A DNA stretch of 64,000 nt from contig NZ_FNQN01000003.1 of assembly GCF_900107645.1 (NCBI RefSeq), forward strand, positions 124,001-188,000, given 5' to 3'. The DNA is from Desulfuromusa kysingii (GTDB lineage: Bacteria; Desulfobacterota; Desulfuromonadia; Desulfuromonadales; Geopsychrobacteraceae). Below are positions 1 through 9,126 of this stretch, piece by piece (within the stretch, counting starts at the first letter, position 1; each line of letters begins with the position of its first letter). The notes beneath the pieces were generated by a model. That model ran no database searches. It was not told where the DNA came from and was given only the letters and a program-made list of their open reading frames with translations. Position numbers and translations under genes: made by a program.

Positions 1-297
1 GTCGATGCGAACGTTTTGATTTTCGAACGGATTCGTGAGGAAGTTCGGCTTGGGAGAGCACCTAAACTTGCTCTGGATTCAGGCTATAGTAAAGCGTTCA
101 TAACGATTATTGATGCCAACTTGACGACCCTTCTTGCGGCTTTAGTGCTGTTCCAGTTCGGGACAGGGCCGGTGCGGGGTTTTGCTGTCACCTTGTCGAT
201 CGGTATTGTTGCGTCACTATTTACCGCAATCTTTGTTTCCCGAGTTATTTTTGATATTTTCTTGAAGGGCCGCGAAGTTAAGCGGCTCAGTATATAA
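1..297 (+). CDS. secD: Protein translocase subunit SecD (C-terminal part)
   Basis: The reading frame is open from base 1, so this is the last 98 codons of a gene that begins outside the window. The residues show the end of the SecD membrane domain: a [11 protein letters not shown] motif at the start, then two hydrophobic stretches (a [13 protein letters not shown] segment and an [18 protein letters not shown] segment). This pattern and the secF gene 13 bases downstream make the assignment firm. SecD works with SecF in the inner membrane, using the proton gradient to help SecYEG release exported proteins. The periplasmic P1 domain and first membrane segments lie upstream and cannot be judged. 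Confidence 0.93.
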   Translation, partial: VDANVLIFERIREEVRLGRAPKLALDSGYSKAFITIIDANLTTLLAALVLFQFGTGPVRGFAVTLSIGIVASLFTAIFVSRVIFDIFLKGREVKRLSI

Positions 298-310
298 GGA
301 GGCTGACGGC

Positions 311-1219
311 ATGCAGCTGATCAAGCCGGATACAAATATTGATTTTGTAAGTAAGCGCAAAATTGCACTCTGTGTTTCAATTGTGTTGATTGTCGTTGGT
401 TTGCTTTCTCTGATTGTTAAGGGTGGCCCCAATTACGGCATCGACTTTGCCGGAGGGACGTTGGTTCAAGTTCAATTCACGCAACCGACGGATGCCTCTG
501 CGATCAAAGACGCCTTACAGAAACTTGACCTTGGCACCCTTGTGGTTCAGTCATTCGGTGATAACCAGAATGAATTTCTGATTCGTGTTGAACAGAGCAC
601 GACTGAGTTGCAGAGCCTTGCGCAACTTATTGAAAAAGAACTGGAGACCACTTATGAAACAGGTGGCGTTGATATCCGTCGTGTCGAGATGGTCGGTCCA
701 CAGGTCGGTAAAGACCTGCGCACGAAAGGGCTGAAGGCAATTTTTTACGCCATGCTCGGACTTCTGGCTTATATCTCCTGGCGCTTTGAATTCCGTTTTG
801 CGGTCGGTGCTATTGTGGCTCTGCTGCATGATGTGACAATAACTCTAGGGGTCTTCAGTCTTTTTGGTAAAGAGATTGATCTCCCTATTATCGCTGCATT
901 TCTGGCGATCATTGGTTATTCATTGAACGATACGATCATTGTCTATGACCGTATTCGGGAAAATATGGGGAAACATCATAAAGAGAGCTTTCCGTTTATT
1001 GTCAATCGCAGCATTAATGAAACCCTTTCGCGTACGTTGTTGACATCAGGGACGACTCTCCTTGTCGTTCTTGCCCTGTTTGTGCTGGGTGGTGGCGTTA
1101 TTCATAACTTCGCTTTTGCCATGTTAATCGGCGTGTTGATTGGTACCTACTCATCGATTTTTGTCGCCAGTCCAATTCTGATCTTCTGGCACCAAAAAAA
1201 GCAAGCATCCGCTAAGTAG
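311..1219 (+). CDS. secF: Protein translocase subunit SecF
   Basis: A 302-residue inner-membrane protein of the usual SecF length. After a short cytoplasmic start there is a first membrane helix (about 17-37), then the family motif NYGIDFAGGT near residue 42, a periplasmic domain to about residue 130, and a block of five further hydrophobic helices. The segment SLNDTIIVYDRIRENMG is the conserved SecF cytoplasmic motif. It partners SecD in late steps of protein export. An AAGGAGG ribosome site sits just before the ATG, and it follows secD by 13 bases, so the two are cotranscribed. SecD and SecF are separate proteins here, not fused. Confidence 0.96.
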   Translation: MQLIKPDTNIDFVSKRKIALCVSIVLIVVGLLSLIVKGGPNYGIDFAGGTLVQVQFTQPTDASAIKDALQKLDLGTLVVQSFGDNQNEFLIRVEQSTTELQSLAQLIEKELETTYETGGVDIRRVEMVGPQVGKDLRTKGLKAIFYAMLGLLAYISWRFEFRFAVGAIVALLHDVTITLGVFSLFGKEIDLPIIAAFLAIIGYSLNDTIIVYDRIRENMGKHHKESFPFIVNRSINETLSRTLLTSGTTLLVVLALFVLGGGVIHNFAFAMLIGVLIGTYSSIFVASPILIFWHQKKQASAK

Positions 1220-1238
1220 AGGTGGGATTGATACCGGT

Positions 1239-1820
1239 ATGAAGAAAGAGACACTCTTATTTGTTATCGTCGCTCTGGCCGCAGGAATCTTGATCGGAGT
1301 GATTGTGACGAACTTAAAAAAGGATTTGCCTCCTTCTGCCCCAGTGCAACAACCGGTGCCAGTTTCGGCACCGGTTGTCAACCAACAACAACAGACCTCT
1401 ATTCTTGAGGGAATTGTTACACGGGAACCGGAGAATCGAAATGCCTGGGTTGAGTTGGGACATAACTTTTTTGACTCAGACCAGCCGATGAAAGCGATCG
1501 AAGCCTATTCGAAGGCTCTTGATCTTAATGGTAACGATCCAGATCTTCTGACTGATCAAGGGGTGATGTTTCGTCGGGTAGGTTGGTATGACAGGGCGAT
1601 CAAAAACTTTGAAGAGGCCAGTCGTATCGATCGTCATCATAAGCAGAGTCTGTATAACCTTGGCATTGTCTATCGTTATGATCTCCAGGATTTTCCCAAG
1701 GCGATTCGTGCTTGGGAGCAGTTGCTTGCAATAGACCCTGATAATCCTGGCGCGAGTCAGATTCGTGCAGAGCTTGATTTTTTGAAAAATCATCCTGAAA
1801 TTCCTAAACAATCCCAATAA
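1239..1820 (+). CDS. Membrane-anchored TPR protein
   Basis: A 193-residue protein with an N-terminal hydrophobic helix (about residues 6-25, ending in charged KKD), a low-complexity Pro/Val/Gln linker (about 30-52), and then about three tetratricopeptide repeats (NAWVELGHNFFDSDQPMKAI, a DLLTDQGVMFRRVGWYDRAI-type repeat and SLYNLGIVYRYDLQDFPKAI). The layout is that of a periplasmic TPR scaffold tethered to the inner membrane. It follows secF by 19 bases with a GAGGTGGG ribosome site and is closed by a hairpin terminator, so it is probably the last gene of the secDF operon. The partner is unknown; TPR proteins mediate protein-protein contacts and no catalytic motif is visible. Confidence 0.8.
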   Translation: MKKETLLFVIVALAAGILIGVIVTNLKKDLPPSAPVQQPVPVSAPVVNQQQQTSILEGIVTREPENRNAWVELGHNFFDSDQPMKAIEAYSKALDLNGNDPDLLTDQGVMFRRVGWYDRAIKNFEEASRIDRHHKQSLYNLGIVYRYDLQDFPKAIRAWEQLLAIDPDNPGASQIRAELDFLKNHPEIPKQSQ

Positions 1821-1822
1821 TT

Positions 1823-1863
1823 ATAAACACCAGGCCGGGCCATTGTCCCGGCCTGTTTATTTA
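1823..1863 (+). terminator. Hairpin terminator after the secDF-TPR operon
   Basis: An inverted repeat pairs CAGGCCGGG (1831-1839) with CCCGGCCTG (1847-1855) around a 7-base loop. An outer ATAAAC/GTTTAT pair (1823-1828 and 1855-1860) can extend it. The following tract is T-rich but interrupted by A, so termination may be moderate. It lies directly behind the TPR stop codon and before recJ. Confidence 0.7.
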
Positions 1864-1909
1864 TAGCTGATGAAAAATTCACGACTGTAGTGAGGTGAAA
1901 GTTGGTTTG

Positions 1910-3646
1910 ATGCAACCAGTCAATTTACGCAAGTGGAAATTACGGGCTGAACATCTGCAACAAGAACAGATCGAATCTCTAGGTAAAGAGTTGGATATCC
2001 AAGGGCTAACGGCTCAGGTTTTGACATTGCGAGGAGTGACGACGCAAGAACAGGGTGCCGAGTTTCTCCGAGCAAATTTGTCGGCGCTTCCTGACCCTGA
2101 TTCACTCCCAGACATGTCAATTGCTTGCGCACGGTTAGAGCAAGCACTTAACCGGGGTGAAAAGATCGCAGTTCATGGTGATTATGATGTCGACGGCATC
2201 ACCGGTTGTACCCTTTTGGTTGAAACCTTACGTGCTTTGGGTGGGCATGTTGAATATCATATTCCGCTGCGATTAACCGACGGTTACGGTTTGTCTGCCG
2301 CTGCGATTCAGCATGCCGCTGAGCAAGGTTGTGCCATTATTTTATCGGTTGATTGCGGTGTCTCTGCTCAGGTTGAAGCTGAGTTGGCCTCTGAGTTGGG
2401 GCTCGATCTGATTGTTACCGATCACCATCAGCCTCCTGACCAGCTCCCCCCCTGTCACGCATTGATTAATCCGCAGCTTATCGACGAGGATTCTCCCTGG
2501 AAAGATCTTTCTGGTGTCGGCGTCGCGTTCTTTTTGTTGATCGGGTTACGTCGGCGGTTGCGGGAAAATGGTTACTTTACAACACGGAGTGAACCCGATT
2601 TACGACAAGGCTTGGACCTTGTGGCGCTTGGGACCATCGCTGATATTGTTCCGCTGAAGGGAATCAACCGTCTCCTCGTGCGGTGCGGTTTACAATTGTT
2701 AGAGGCGGGAACGCGTCCGGGGATTAAAGCATTAAAACGTGTTGCCGATGTTAAAAAAGTCAGTAGTGGCGTTGTCGGTTTTCGCCTTGCACCGCGATTA
2801 AATGCAGCTGGGCGGCTTGAAGATGCCTCTTTGGGGGTTAAACTGTTGCTGGGTGATGACCCCCAGGATATTGAACCTTTGGCTGAAATGCTGGACGAGT
2901 TTAACCGGGATCGACAGAAAATAGAGCAGCAAACTCTGCTTGAAGCGATAAGTCAAGTGGAGCAACTGGCTCAGCCCGATGCTTACAGTCTTGTCCTTTC
3001 CAGCCCCAATTGGCATTCTGGTGTGATTGGCATCGTTGCCAGTCGTTTGGTTGAACGCTATCATCGCCCGACGGTACTGATTGCCTTAGAAGACGGTCTT
3101 GGTAAGGGATCTGCCCGGTCGATTGCTGGATTTCATCTGTATCAGGCCCTGAGCAAAAGCTCTGGCCCTCTGGTTGGTTTTGGCGGCCATGCAATGGCAG
3201 CGGGGTTATCCATCGCCGAAGCAAACCTGCCTGATTTTAAGATCGCTTTTGAAGCCGCTGCACGGAGCCAACTTTCGGCAGCAGACCTATTGCCGGTGTT
3301 GTATCATGATGGTGAAATGAGCCTTTCGACCTTCAACCTTGCAGGGCTTAAGGAACTGGAAACACTTAACCCTTATGGCGCAGGTAATCCGCAACCGACT
3401 TTTATTAGTCGCAATTGTCAGGTCAACTCTCCCCGAGTTCTGGCCGATAAACATCTGAAGTTTGATGTCGAACAGCAGGGTTGTCGTCTCAATTGTATTG
3501 CCTTTGGGCAAGCGGAAAAATTTGAACAATTACATGGAGCGATAGATCTGCTGTATCGTCCCCAGATTAATCAATGGCGCGGGGTTGAATCCATGCAGTT
3601 GCAGGTGATTGATTTTCGAGAAACAGGACGTGGTGATGACGACTGA
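1910..3646 (+). CDS. recJ: Single-stranded-DNA-specific exonuclease RecJ
   Basis: About 578 residues, the usual RecJ length. RecJ degrades single-stranded DNA 5' to 3' in recombination and mismatch repair. The DHH phosphoesterase core is visible: HGDYDVDGITG (motif I), SVDCGVS, and VTDHHQPPD (the DHH motif). The DHHA1 part carries GFGGHAMAAG. The C-terminal OB-like region follows. A GTG at 1895 would add five residues, but the ATG at 1910 has a GAGGTG site about 11 bases upstream and is preferred. The 3' end overlaps murB by 11 bases, implying translational coupling. Confidence 0.95.
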   Translation: MQPVNLRKWKLRAEHLQQEQIESLGKELDIQGLTAQVLTLRGVTTQEQGAEFLRANLSALPDPDSLPDMSIACARLEQALNRGEKIAVHGDYDVDGITGCTLLVETLRALGGHVEYHIPLRLTDGYGLSAAAIQHAAEQGCAIILSVDCGVSAQVEAELASELGLDLIVTDHHQPPDQLPPCHALINPQLIDEDSPWKDLSGVGVAFFLLIGLRRRLRENGYFTTRSEPDLRQGLDLVALGTIADIVPLKGINRLLVRCGLQLLEAGTRPGIKALKRVADVKKVSSGVVGFRLAPRLNAAGRLEDASLGVKLLLGDDPQDIEPLAEMLDEFNRDRQKIEQQTLLEAISQVEQLAQPDAYSLVLSSPNWHSGVIGIVASRLVERYHRPTVLIALEDGLGKGSARSIAGFHLYQALSKSSGPLVGFGGHAMAAGLSIAEANLPDFKIAFEAAARSQLSAADLLPVLYHDGEMSLSTFNLAGLKELETLNPYGAGNPQPTFISRNCQVNSPRVLADKHLKFDVEQQGCRLNCIAFGQAEKFEQLHGAIDLLYRPQINQWRGVESMQLQVIDFRETGRGDDD

Positions 3647-4631
3647 ACAATTACCCCATTTATTGCAAAACTTAGCCAAAATGAACCTTGGTCGAGTAGC
3701 TTTTGATGAACGATTATCTCCATATAACAGCTGGAAGTTAGGGGGAACTGCCGACCTGTTTATTGAACCGGAAAACTCTTCTCAGGTTGCTGAAGTTTGC
3801 CGTTATGTCGTTGCCCATGAGATCCCGCTGGTTGTCATCGGGCAAGGAACCAACCTCCTTTTTGATGATGCTGGTGTGCGTGGGGTCGTCCTGAGAATCG
3901 GTGAGAAGATGGCCGATATCACTATTTCAGGAAATACCATTATTGCAGCAGGCGGCGCCTGGGTTCCTTCTTTGTCCCGTCAATCCATGCGGGCTGGGTT
4001 GAGCGGTCTGGAACATTGCATCGGTATTCCCGGCACCGTTGGGGGGCTGGTGATGATGAATGGCGGAAGTCAGCACCACGGGATTGGTGAGAATGTCGTC
4101 AATGTCACTGTTGTCGATCAGCGTGGATCAATACGTCAGTTGACCCAAAGCGAATGCCAGTTTTCCTATCGTTATAGCGCTTTGCAGGGGACGGGCTGTG
4201 TTGTCACTTCAGTTGAATTGAGTTGCCCTCGGGGGGATAAGAGGGAGATCCGCTTGCAGATGCTGGCGGATCTCAAGAATCGGCGTCATAAGTTTCCACG
4301 AAAGCAACCGAATTGTGGGTCGGTTTTTCTCAGCAATGCTGAAATGCACGCTACTGTTGGCCCCCCTGGAAAAATAATTGAATCTGCCGGATTAAAAGGG
4401 TTGCGGATCGGGCAAGCAGAAATCTCCCGGCAGCATGCAAATTTCATCGTCAATCTAGGGGGAGCCAAATCAAGCGATGTCCTTGCACTGATTGCCAGCG
4501 TCCGGCAAGTGATCTGGGAAAAATTAGGTTTTAATCTCTGCTGTGAGGTCCGTTATGTCAGCCCGCAAGGGGCAATAATGGCTGCACACATCAAGGCGGA
4601 TGAGTTTCAGGAAAATAAATCATCCAGTTGA
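3636..4631 (+). CDS. murB: UDP-N-acetylenolpyruvoylglucosamine reductase MurB
   Basis: About 331 residues. MurB reduces UDP-GlcNAc-enolpyruvate to UDP-MurNAc with NADPH and FAD, an early cytoplasmic step of peptidoglycan synthesis. FAD-binding signatures are clear: YNSWKLGGTADL, GQGTNLLF, LEHCIGIPGTVGG and the YRYSALQ segment. PNCGSVFLSN holds the catalytic serine, and GLKGLRIGQAEISRQHANFI and the late CCEVRYV glutamate fit the family. The ATG at 3636 is preferred over an in-frame TTG at 3609 because an AGGACG site lies 5-6 bases before it. It sits behind recJ rather than in a mur/fts cluster. Its 3' end overlaps the convergent gene by 25 bases. Confidence 0.95.
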   Translation: MTTEQLPHLLQNLAKMNLGRVAFDERLSPYNSWKLGGTADLFIEPENSSQVAEVCRYVVAHEIPLVVIGQGTNLLFDDAGVRGVVLRIGEKMADITISGNTIIAAGGAWVPSLSRQSMRAGLSGLEHCIGIPGTVGGLVMMNGGSQHHGIGENVVNVTVVDQRGSIRQLTQSECQFSYRYSALQGTGCVVTSVELSCPRGDKREIRLQMLADLKNRRHKFPRKQPNCGSVFLSNAEMHATVGPPGKIIESAGLKGLRIGQAEISRQHANFIVNLGGAKSSDVLALIASVRQVIWEKLGFNLCCEVRYVSPQGAIMAAHIKADEFQENKSSS

Positions 4632-5704
4632 TCAAAATCGAAGCGTACCTCTGCTAACTGCTTGATCATATCAATTTTTTCTTTGTCTTCGGCTTGGAGT
4701 TTATAGACATCTTCGTTGATCGTCCGATACAGCTTTCCGGTTGTGTGGCTGTTGGTCCTGAGGTAAGGGATATTGCTACGATCAACAATTTGTTGGGTGA
4801 TGTCGCTGATTTTATGAATCCCCGGAATTAGTAAGCCGACAATTTTACTTCGATAGGCTGGAATCTGATACAGGTTGGATAAGGTGACCAGCAATTCATC
4901 ACGGCTACTGGTAACAATCAGCAAGGTGTCTTCACGGAGTAATTCTGTGACCCGTTGGGTGGATGGCGCGCCAATCTGTAAATAATGGATGATGCGTTTA
5001 GCGTCACGCTTATTGCCGTGTATCTCCAGATCCAGGATCCGAGCAATTCGATTCAGCGTCGGGTTTGCCAGCACCGGTTGATAATTGAATCCCCCGACAA
5101 CCTTAAAATTTTCTCCTGCAAAGGCTTTTTTCAGATAATTGAGGGTGTTGTCGCGTTTTTCCGGGAGCAGTTTGTTGGGCATGATGGCACGGACGTCAAC
5201 GCCCTCTTTGTCAAATAGAGCTTTGTTCATATGAACGTTATCGATGACGTTGCCAATTCCTCCACCGGTAATCATCAGCACCTGAGCTCTCAGGAGTTTG
5301 GCAATCCGAGCGTTGGAGAGATTAACAACGGAGCCGACACCCGGATGACCAGAACCTTCAATAATGATAAAGTCTGATTTCTTTTCCAGCATTTCACATG
5401 CGTGCAAAATCTTGTTTTCCAGCTCCTGGGGGTCAAGTTTACCATCGAGCGCTTTACGGGTCGAATCTGGATGAATCACAACTGGCGACATGTACGGGAG
5501 GTCGCCAGTCATATGAAAAACCTGACACATCAGAGCCGCATCTTTATCAACTATGACCCCTTTATATTCCGTCACTTTGGGGCCGAGGGGCTTGATAAAT
5601 GCAACCCGGCGGTACTTTTTTTTGGCGAGATGCAGTAAGGATAAACTGGCTGTTGTTTTCCCCGTGTCCTGCCCTGTTGCTGCTATAAAAAGTTTCTTAG
5701 CCAT
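4607..5704 (-). CDS. AAA/DRTGG-domain protein (phosphotransacetylase N-terminal-like)
   Basis: A 365-residue protein resembling the regulatory N-terminal part of long phosphotransacetylases. Residues 1-200 form a BioD/CobQ-type P-loop ATPase fold with the Walker A motif ATGQDTGKTTASLSLL near residue 8 and an IIEGSGHPGVGSVVNLSNA block near 138. Residues about 215-330 look like a DRTGG domain. No acetyltransferase (PTA_PTB) domain follows, so it is a stand-alone version and probably a sensor or regulator rather than an enzyme of acetyl-phosphate metabolism. It lies 42 bases behind the aminotransferase on the same strand and overlaps murB tail to tail. The function remains unassigned. Confidence 0.75.
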   Translation of the reverse strand: MAKKLFIAATGQDTGKTTASLSLLHLAKKKYRRVAFIKPLGPKVTEYKGVIVDKDAALMCQVFHMTGDLPYMSPVVIHPDSTRKALDGKLDPQELENKILHACEMLEKKSDFIIIEGSGHPGVGSVVNLSNARIAKLLRAQVLMITGGGIGNVIDNVHMNKALFDKEGVDVRAIMPNKLLPEKRDNTLNYLKKAFAGENFKVVGGFNYQPVLANPTLNRIARILDLEIHGNKRDAKRIIHYLQIGAPSTQRVTELLREDTLLIVTSSRDELLVTLSNLYQIPAYRSKIVGLLIPGIHKISDITQQIVDRSNIPYLRTNSHTTGKLYRTINEDVYKLQAEDKEKIDMIKQLAEVRFDFDQLDDLFS

Positions 5705-5746
5705 CTGCTGCTCTCCCGACTCTGAGCGTTGTGAACATCGAAAAAA

Positions 5747-6946
5747 TTATCTGTGAGGAACAAGTCCGATTTCACGTGCAAGCTCTTCCCATAATGGCAG
5801 ACTCCGCTCAATCATGGCGTCTTCAACACAATATGCTATGCGGAAATAACCGGGGGCGCCAAAACCGGACCCTGGAACCAGCAAAATACGATATTTTTGT
5901 GCGATGCGGATAAATTCCATCTCATCAGCAATCGGAACTTTCGGGAACAGATAGAATCCCCCCCCGGGCTTCACCATCTCAAAACCAAGTTCGATCAATT
6001 TATTGTAGAGTAAATCCCGTTTATGCCGATATTCTGCGACATCGACACTTACCCGTTGTAGATTGGTTACCAGCCTCTGCATCAGCGCCGGGGCGTTAAC
6101 GAATCCGAGCACGCGGTTGCAGAAAATTGTGCCCTGCATAAATTGGTCGACATTTTCCATGGCTGGATTTGCTGCCAGATAACCAATCCGGTCACCGGGG
6201 AGGGCAAGATCTTTAGAGTGTGAAGTAACAATGATTGAGTTGGCAACAGCATTAAAAATGCAAGGGACTTCATCCCCAAAGCTGATGCGTGCATAGGGCT
6301 CGTCCGAGATGGCTACGATTGTGGTTCCGAATTCCTGCTCTTTCCGATTTAATAATGCTCCTAGCGCTTGCAGGGTCGACTCTGGATAGATAACCCCAGT
6401 AGGATTATTCGGAGAATTGATGATAATGGCGCGTGTTCTGGAATTGATTGCTGACTCTATCGCTTCAAGGTCTGGTTGAAAGTCTTCTTTGGTGAGGACT
6501 TCGACAGGGATCCCATTCTGGTTGTCGATATAGAAATTATACTCAACAAAGTAAGGGATCAAAATAATCACTTCATCCCCTGGATTTAGCAGGGTTTTTA
6601 AGACGACATTCAATGCTGCTCCAGCGCCGCAGGTCATAACAATATGGTCTGCAGTGACCGGTTGTTTGCAGTGCTCAGCGATGACTTCAGCGACCGCTGC
6701 GCGGGTTTCTTCATAGCCGGCATTATTCATGTAACGGTGCATTCCCGGGATCGGGTTGTCAGCGATCTTTTTCAATTCCTCATTTAATTGTGCTGGGGGT
6801 TCCATGGTTGGGTTTCCAAGGGTGAAATCGAAAACGTTCTCATCGCCGAATTGCGCTCTTAAGGAGGCACCCTCTTCAAACATTTTCCGAATCCAGGAAG
6901 AGTGTTCAATATGATCTTTAATTGTGTTTGCAATGGGCATTTGCAT
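5747..6946 (-). CDS. Pyridoxal-phosphate aminotransferase, class I/II
   Basis: A 399-residue fold-type I aminotransferase. Visible signatures are FTLGNPTMEPP near the substrate pocket, the MTCGAGAALNVVLKTLL cofactor-phosphate region, NSPNNPTGVIYP (the conserved NPTG), SDEPYARISF with the PLP-ring aspartate, and VTSHSKDLALPGDRIGYLA with the Schiff-base lysine. A conserved C-terminal arginine is expected in FRIAYCVED. Such enzymes transaminate aspartate, alanine or aromatic keto acids. Its divergent position to pheA-tyrA-aroA suggests a role with phenylpyruvate or hydroxyphenylpyruvate, but that is inference. It is likely cotranscribed with the downstream DRTGG gene. Confidence 0.85.
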   Translation of the reverse strand: MQMPIANTIKDHIEHSSWIRKMFEEGASLRAQFGDENVFDFTLGNPTMEPPAQLNEELKKIADNPIPGMHRYMNNAGYEETRAAVAEVIAEHCKQPVTADHIVMTCGAGAALNVVLKTLLNPGDEVIILIPYFVEYNFYIDNQNGIPVEVLTKEDFQPDLEAIESAINSRTRAIIINSPNNPTGVIYPESTLQALGALLNRKEQEFGTTIVAISDEPYARISFGDEVPCIFNAVANSIIVTSHSKDLALPGDRIGYLAANPAMENVDQFMQGTIFCNRVLGFVNAPALMQRLVTNLQRVSVDVAEYRHKRDLLYNKLIELGFEMVKPGGGFYLFPKVPIADEMEFIRIAQKYRILLVPGSGFGAPGYFRIAYCVEDAMIERSLPLWEELAREIGLVPHR

Positions 6947-7069
6947 ACTTCCTTTGCTCGTAAATAGGTGGTGTATTTATCTCTTGAATACTTGGTACAA
7001 TCGTTGGAGTTTAGCTGCGGTGAATTAACAGGTCAAGCAGGATTGTCATGTTTTGCGATCGGCATGAAA

Positions 7070-7098
7070 TTGATTTTTACCGTCGGTTAGGCTACATT
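7070..7098 (+). promoter_or_regulatory. Candidate sigma-70 promoter of the pheA operon
   Basis: TTGATT (7070-7075) and TACATT (7093-7098) are separated by 17 bases and lie about 38 bases before the pheA start, in the 189-base divergent gap. The fit to -35/-10 consensus is fair (TTGACA, TATAAT). No attenuator or T-box was recognised in the leader. Confidence 0.45.
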
Positions 7099-7135
7099 CC
7101 GGCATCTGCTATTCTCTTTTTAGAAAGATACTGTT

Positions 7136-8236
7136 ATGGCGAATCAAGATTTGAACAAATTGCGACAAAATATCGATTTGATCGATAATGAGATCCTTGA
7201 TCTCCTGAACCAGCGAGCCAATATAGCGATTGCTGTCGGCAAAGCCAAGGAAGGGAGTGACAAAACCTTCTATGTCCCAAGCAGAGAAAAGGCTATTTAT
7301 GCCCGATTGACCCAGAATAATTGCGGACCGTTCCCCAATGATGCAGTATGCAAAGTTTTCCGTGAAATTATTTCCGCCTCACTGAATATGGAAATGCCGA
7401 TGAAGGTGGCTTTTTTGGGTCCTCAGTCAACATTTACGCACATGGCTGCGATGTTGCAATTCGGTTTGTCGGCACAATTGATCCCGATGAAAAGTATTCC
7501 CGCTGTCTTTGAAGAGGTGGAGAGGGGACGAGCCCATTACGGAGTCGTTCCGGTCGAGAATTCGACTGAGGGGGTGGTCAATCATACCCTTGACATGTTC
7601 TTTAACTCTGAATTGCAGATGATAGCCGAGGTGATGTTGGAGATATCCCATAATCTACTCTCTAAAACCGGCGATCCTGAGAAGATCCGTAAGATTGTTT
7701 CTCATCCACAATCGTTAGCACAATGTCGTCATTGGTTAGAAACCAATATGGCTGATATTCCGCAGATGGACGTTGCCAGTACCGCAGCGGCGGCGCAACT
7801 GGCCACTGGAGATGAGTCCGTGGCCGCGATCGCCAGTCATGCCGCAGCCGTGCAATATGATTTACAGGTCGTTAAGGCCAAGATTGAAGATAATCCCAAC
7901 AATTTCACCCGTTTTCTGGTGATTGGCAAGAAGACCCCTGAGAAGAGCGGCGCTGATAAAACCTCTATCATGTTCAGTGTCAAGGATGAGCCAGGGATTC
8001 TCTACCGAATGTTGGAGCCATTCAGTCAGCGGCAGATTAATCTGGCGAAAATTGAAAGTCGACCGATGAAAGAGAAGGCGTGGGAATATATTTTCTTTCT
8101 TGATTTGATCGGTCATGCTGAAGATCCAGAAATCGCAGAGGCGATCGAAGAGTTACGCAGCCACTGCCATTTCCTCAAAATCCTCGGTTCTTACCCTATC
8201 GCTGGTAATGAAAGTTCCATAGGAGAACAGAGATGA
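7136..8236 (+). CDS. pheA: Bifunctional chorismate mutase / prephenate dehydratase
   Basis: A 366-residue P-protein for phenylalanine synthesis. Residues about 5-85 are an all-helical AroQ chorismate mutase (LRQNIDLIDNEILDLLNQRA). Residues about 90-265 are the prephenate dehydratase, with GPQSTFTHMAAML, VPVENSTEGVVNHTLDMF and the NFTRFLVIG segment holding the TRF motif. Residues about 275-350 are an ACT domain with PGILYRML and the KIESRPMKE motif (ESRP), the usual phenylalanine feedback site. It converts chorismate to phenylpyruvate. It overlaps tyrA by four bases (ATGA) and heads the aromatic operon. Confidence 0.96.
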   Translation: MANQDLNKLRQNIDLIDNEILDLLNQRANIAIAVGKAKEGSDKTFYVPSREKAIYARLTQNNCGPFPNDAVCKVFREIISASLNMEMPMKVAFLGPQSTFTHMAAMLQFGLSAQLIPMKSIPAVFEEVERGRAHYGVVPVENSTEGVVNHTLDMFFNSELQMIAEVMLEISHNLLSKTGDPEKIRKIVSHPQSLAQCRHWLETNMADIPQMDVASTAAAAQLATGDESVAAIASHAAAVQYDLQVVKAKIEDNPNNFTRFLVIGKKTPEKSGADKTSIMFSVKDEPGILYRMLEPFSQRQINLAKIESRPMKEKAWEYIFFLDLIGHAEDPEIAEAIEELRSHCHFLKILGSYPIAGNESSIGEQR

Positions 8237-9105
8237 CCGCTAAAACCGTTCTGATTCCCCGTTTAACGATTATCGGCGTCGGTTTGATTGGCGGCTCCCT
8301 GGCTCTGGCTTTAAAAGAAGCTGGCGTTGTTGGCGAGGTCATTGGTTGTGGACGGGGGAAGCCGAATCTTGAAAAGGCATTGGAGTTGGGGATTATCGAC
8401 TCTTATAAGCGTGATCCGCAGGAAGCGGTCTCTGGTGCAGATGTTGTTTTTCTGGCAACGCCGGTCAAGACGTTGGCTACGGTCACGCAACGTTTCCTGC
8501 CAGGGTTGAAGCCGGGCGCGATTATCACTGATGGTGGCAGTGTCAAAGGAGCGGTTGTCAGAGCGATAGAACCTTTGTTGCCAGACGGAATCCACTTTGT
8601 CCCCGGACATCCAATTGCCGGAACCGAAAATAGTGGTGCCGAAGCGGCTTTCTCAACCTTATACCACGGCAAGCGCTGTATTTTGACGCCGACAGAAAAT
8701 ACCGCGTCCAACGCCCTTGCGTTAGTCCGTCAGATGTGGTCCGCAGTGGGCAGTGATGTCGTGCAGATGTCATTGGAAAAGCATGATAAAGTCCTTGCCG
8801 CGATCAGTCACTTGCCGCACATGGTTGCTTACGCTCTGGTTAATGCGGTTGGATCCTATGACCATTATGAAGAGAATATTTTAGAATATTCTGCGGGTGG
8901 TTTTCGCGACTTTACCCGGATTGCATCGTCTGACCCAACGATGTGGCGGGACATTGCCGAGACAAATCGTGATGCACTGTTAGAAATGATGGAGCAGTTT
9001 GACGTTTTTTTTGCTGAATTGAAAGCAGATATTGTCGCTGGAAACAGTGATAAGCTGTTCGATTTTTTTCAGCGCTCGAAGCAGCTTCGGGATGCGATTT
9101 TATAA
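8233..9105 (+). CDS. tyrA: Prephenate dehydrogenase
   Basis: A 290-residue NAD(P)-dependent enzyme converting prephenate to 4-hydroxyphenylpyruvate on the tyrosine branch. The Rossmann motif IIGVGLIGGSLALAL lies near residue 13. GHPIAGTENSGAEAAF near residue 128 is the conserved prephenate dehydrogenase block with the catalytic histidine, and SHLPHMVAYALVN and GGFRDFTRIASSDPTMW follow. There is no chorismate mutase or ACT domain attached. It overlaps pheA by four bases and aroA follows after about 20 bases, so phenylalanine and tyrosine branches are coexpressed with the shikimate step. Confidence 0.95.
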   Translation: MTAKTVLIPRLTIIGVGLIGGSLALALKEAGVVGEVIGCGRGKPNLEKALELGIIDSYKRDPQEAVSGADVVFLATPVKTLATVTQRFLPGLKPGAIITDGGSVKGAVVRAIEPLLPDGIHFVPGHPIAGTENSGAEAAFSTLYHGKRCILTPTENTASNALALVRQMWSAVGSDVVQMSLEKHDKVLAAISHLPHMVAYALVNAVGSYDHYEENILEYSAGGFRDFTRIASSDPTMWRDIAETNRDALLEMMEQFDVFFAELKADIVAGNSDKLFDFFQRSKQLRDAIL

Positions 9106-9126
9106 ATTTAATTAAGGGTGAATCTG

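Noticed and set aside
7427-7651. Antisense frame in pheA
   Set aside because: Shadow of the prephenate dehydratase coding region.
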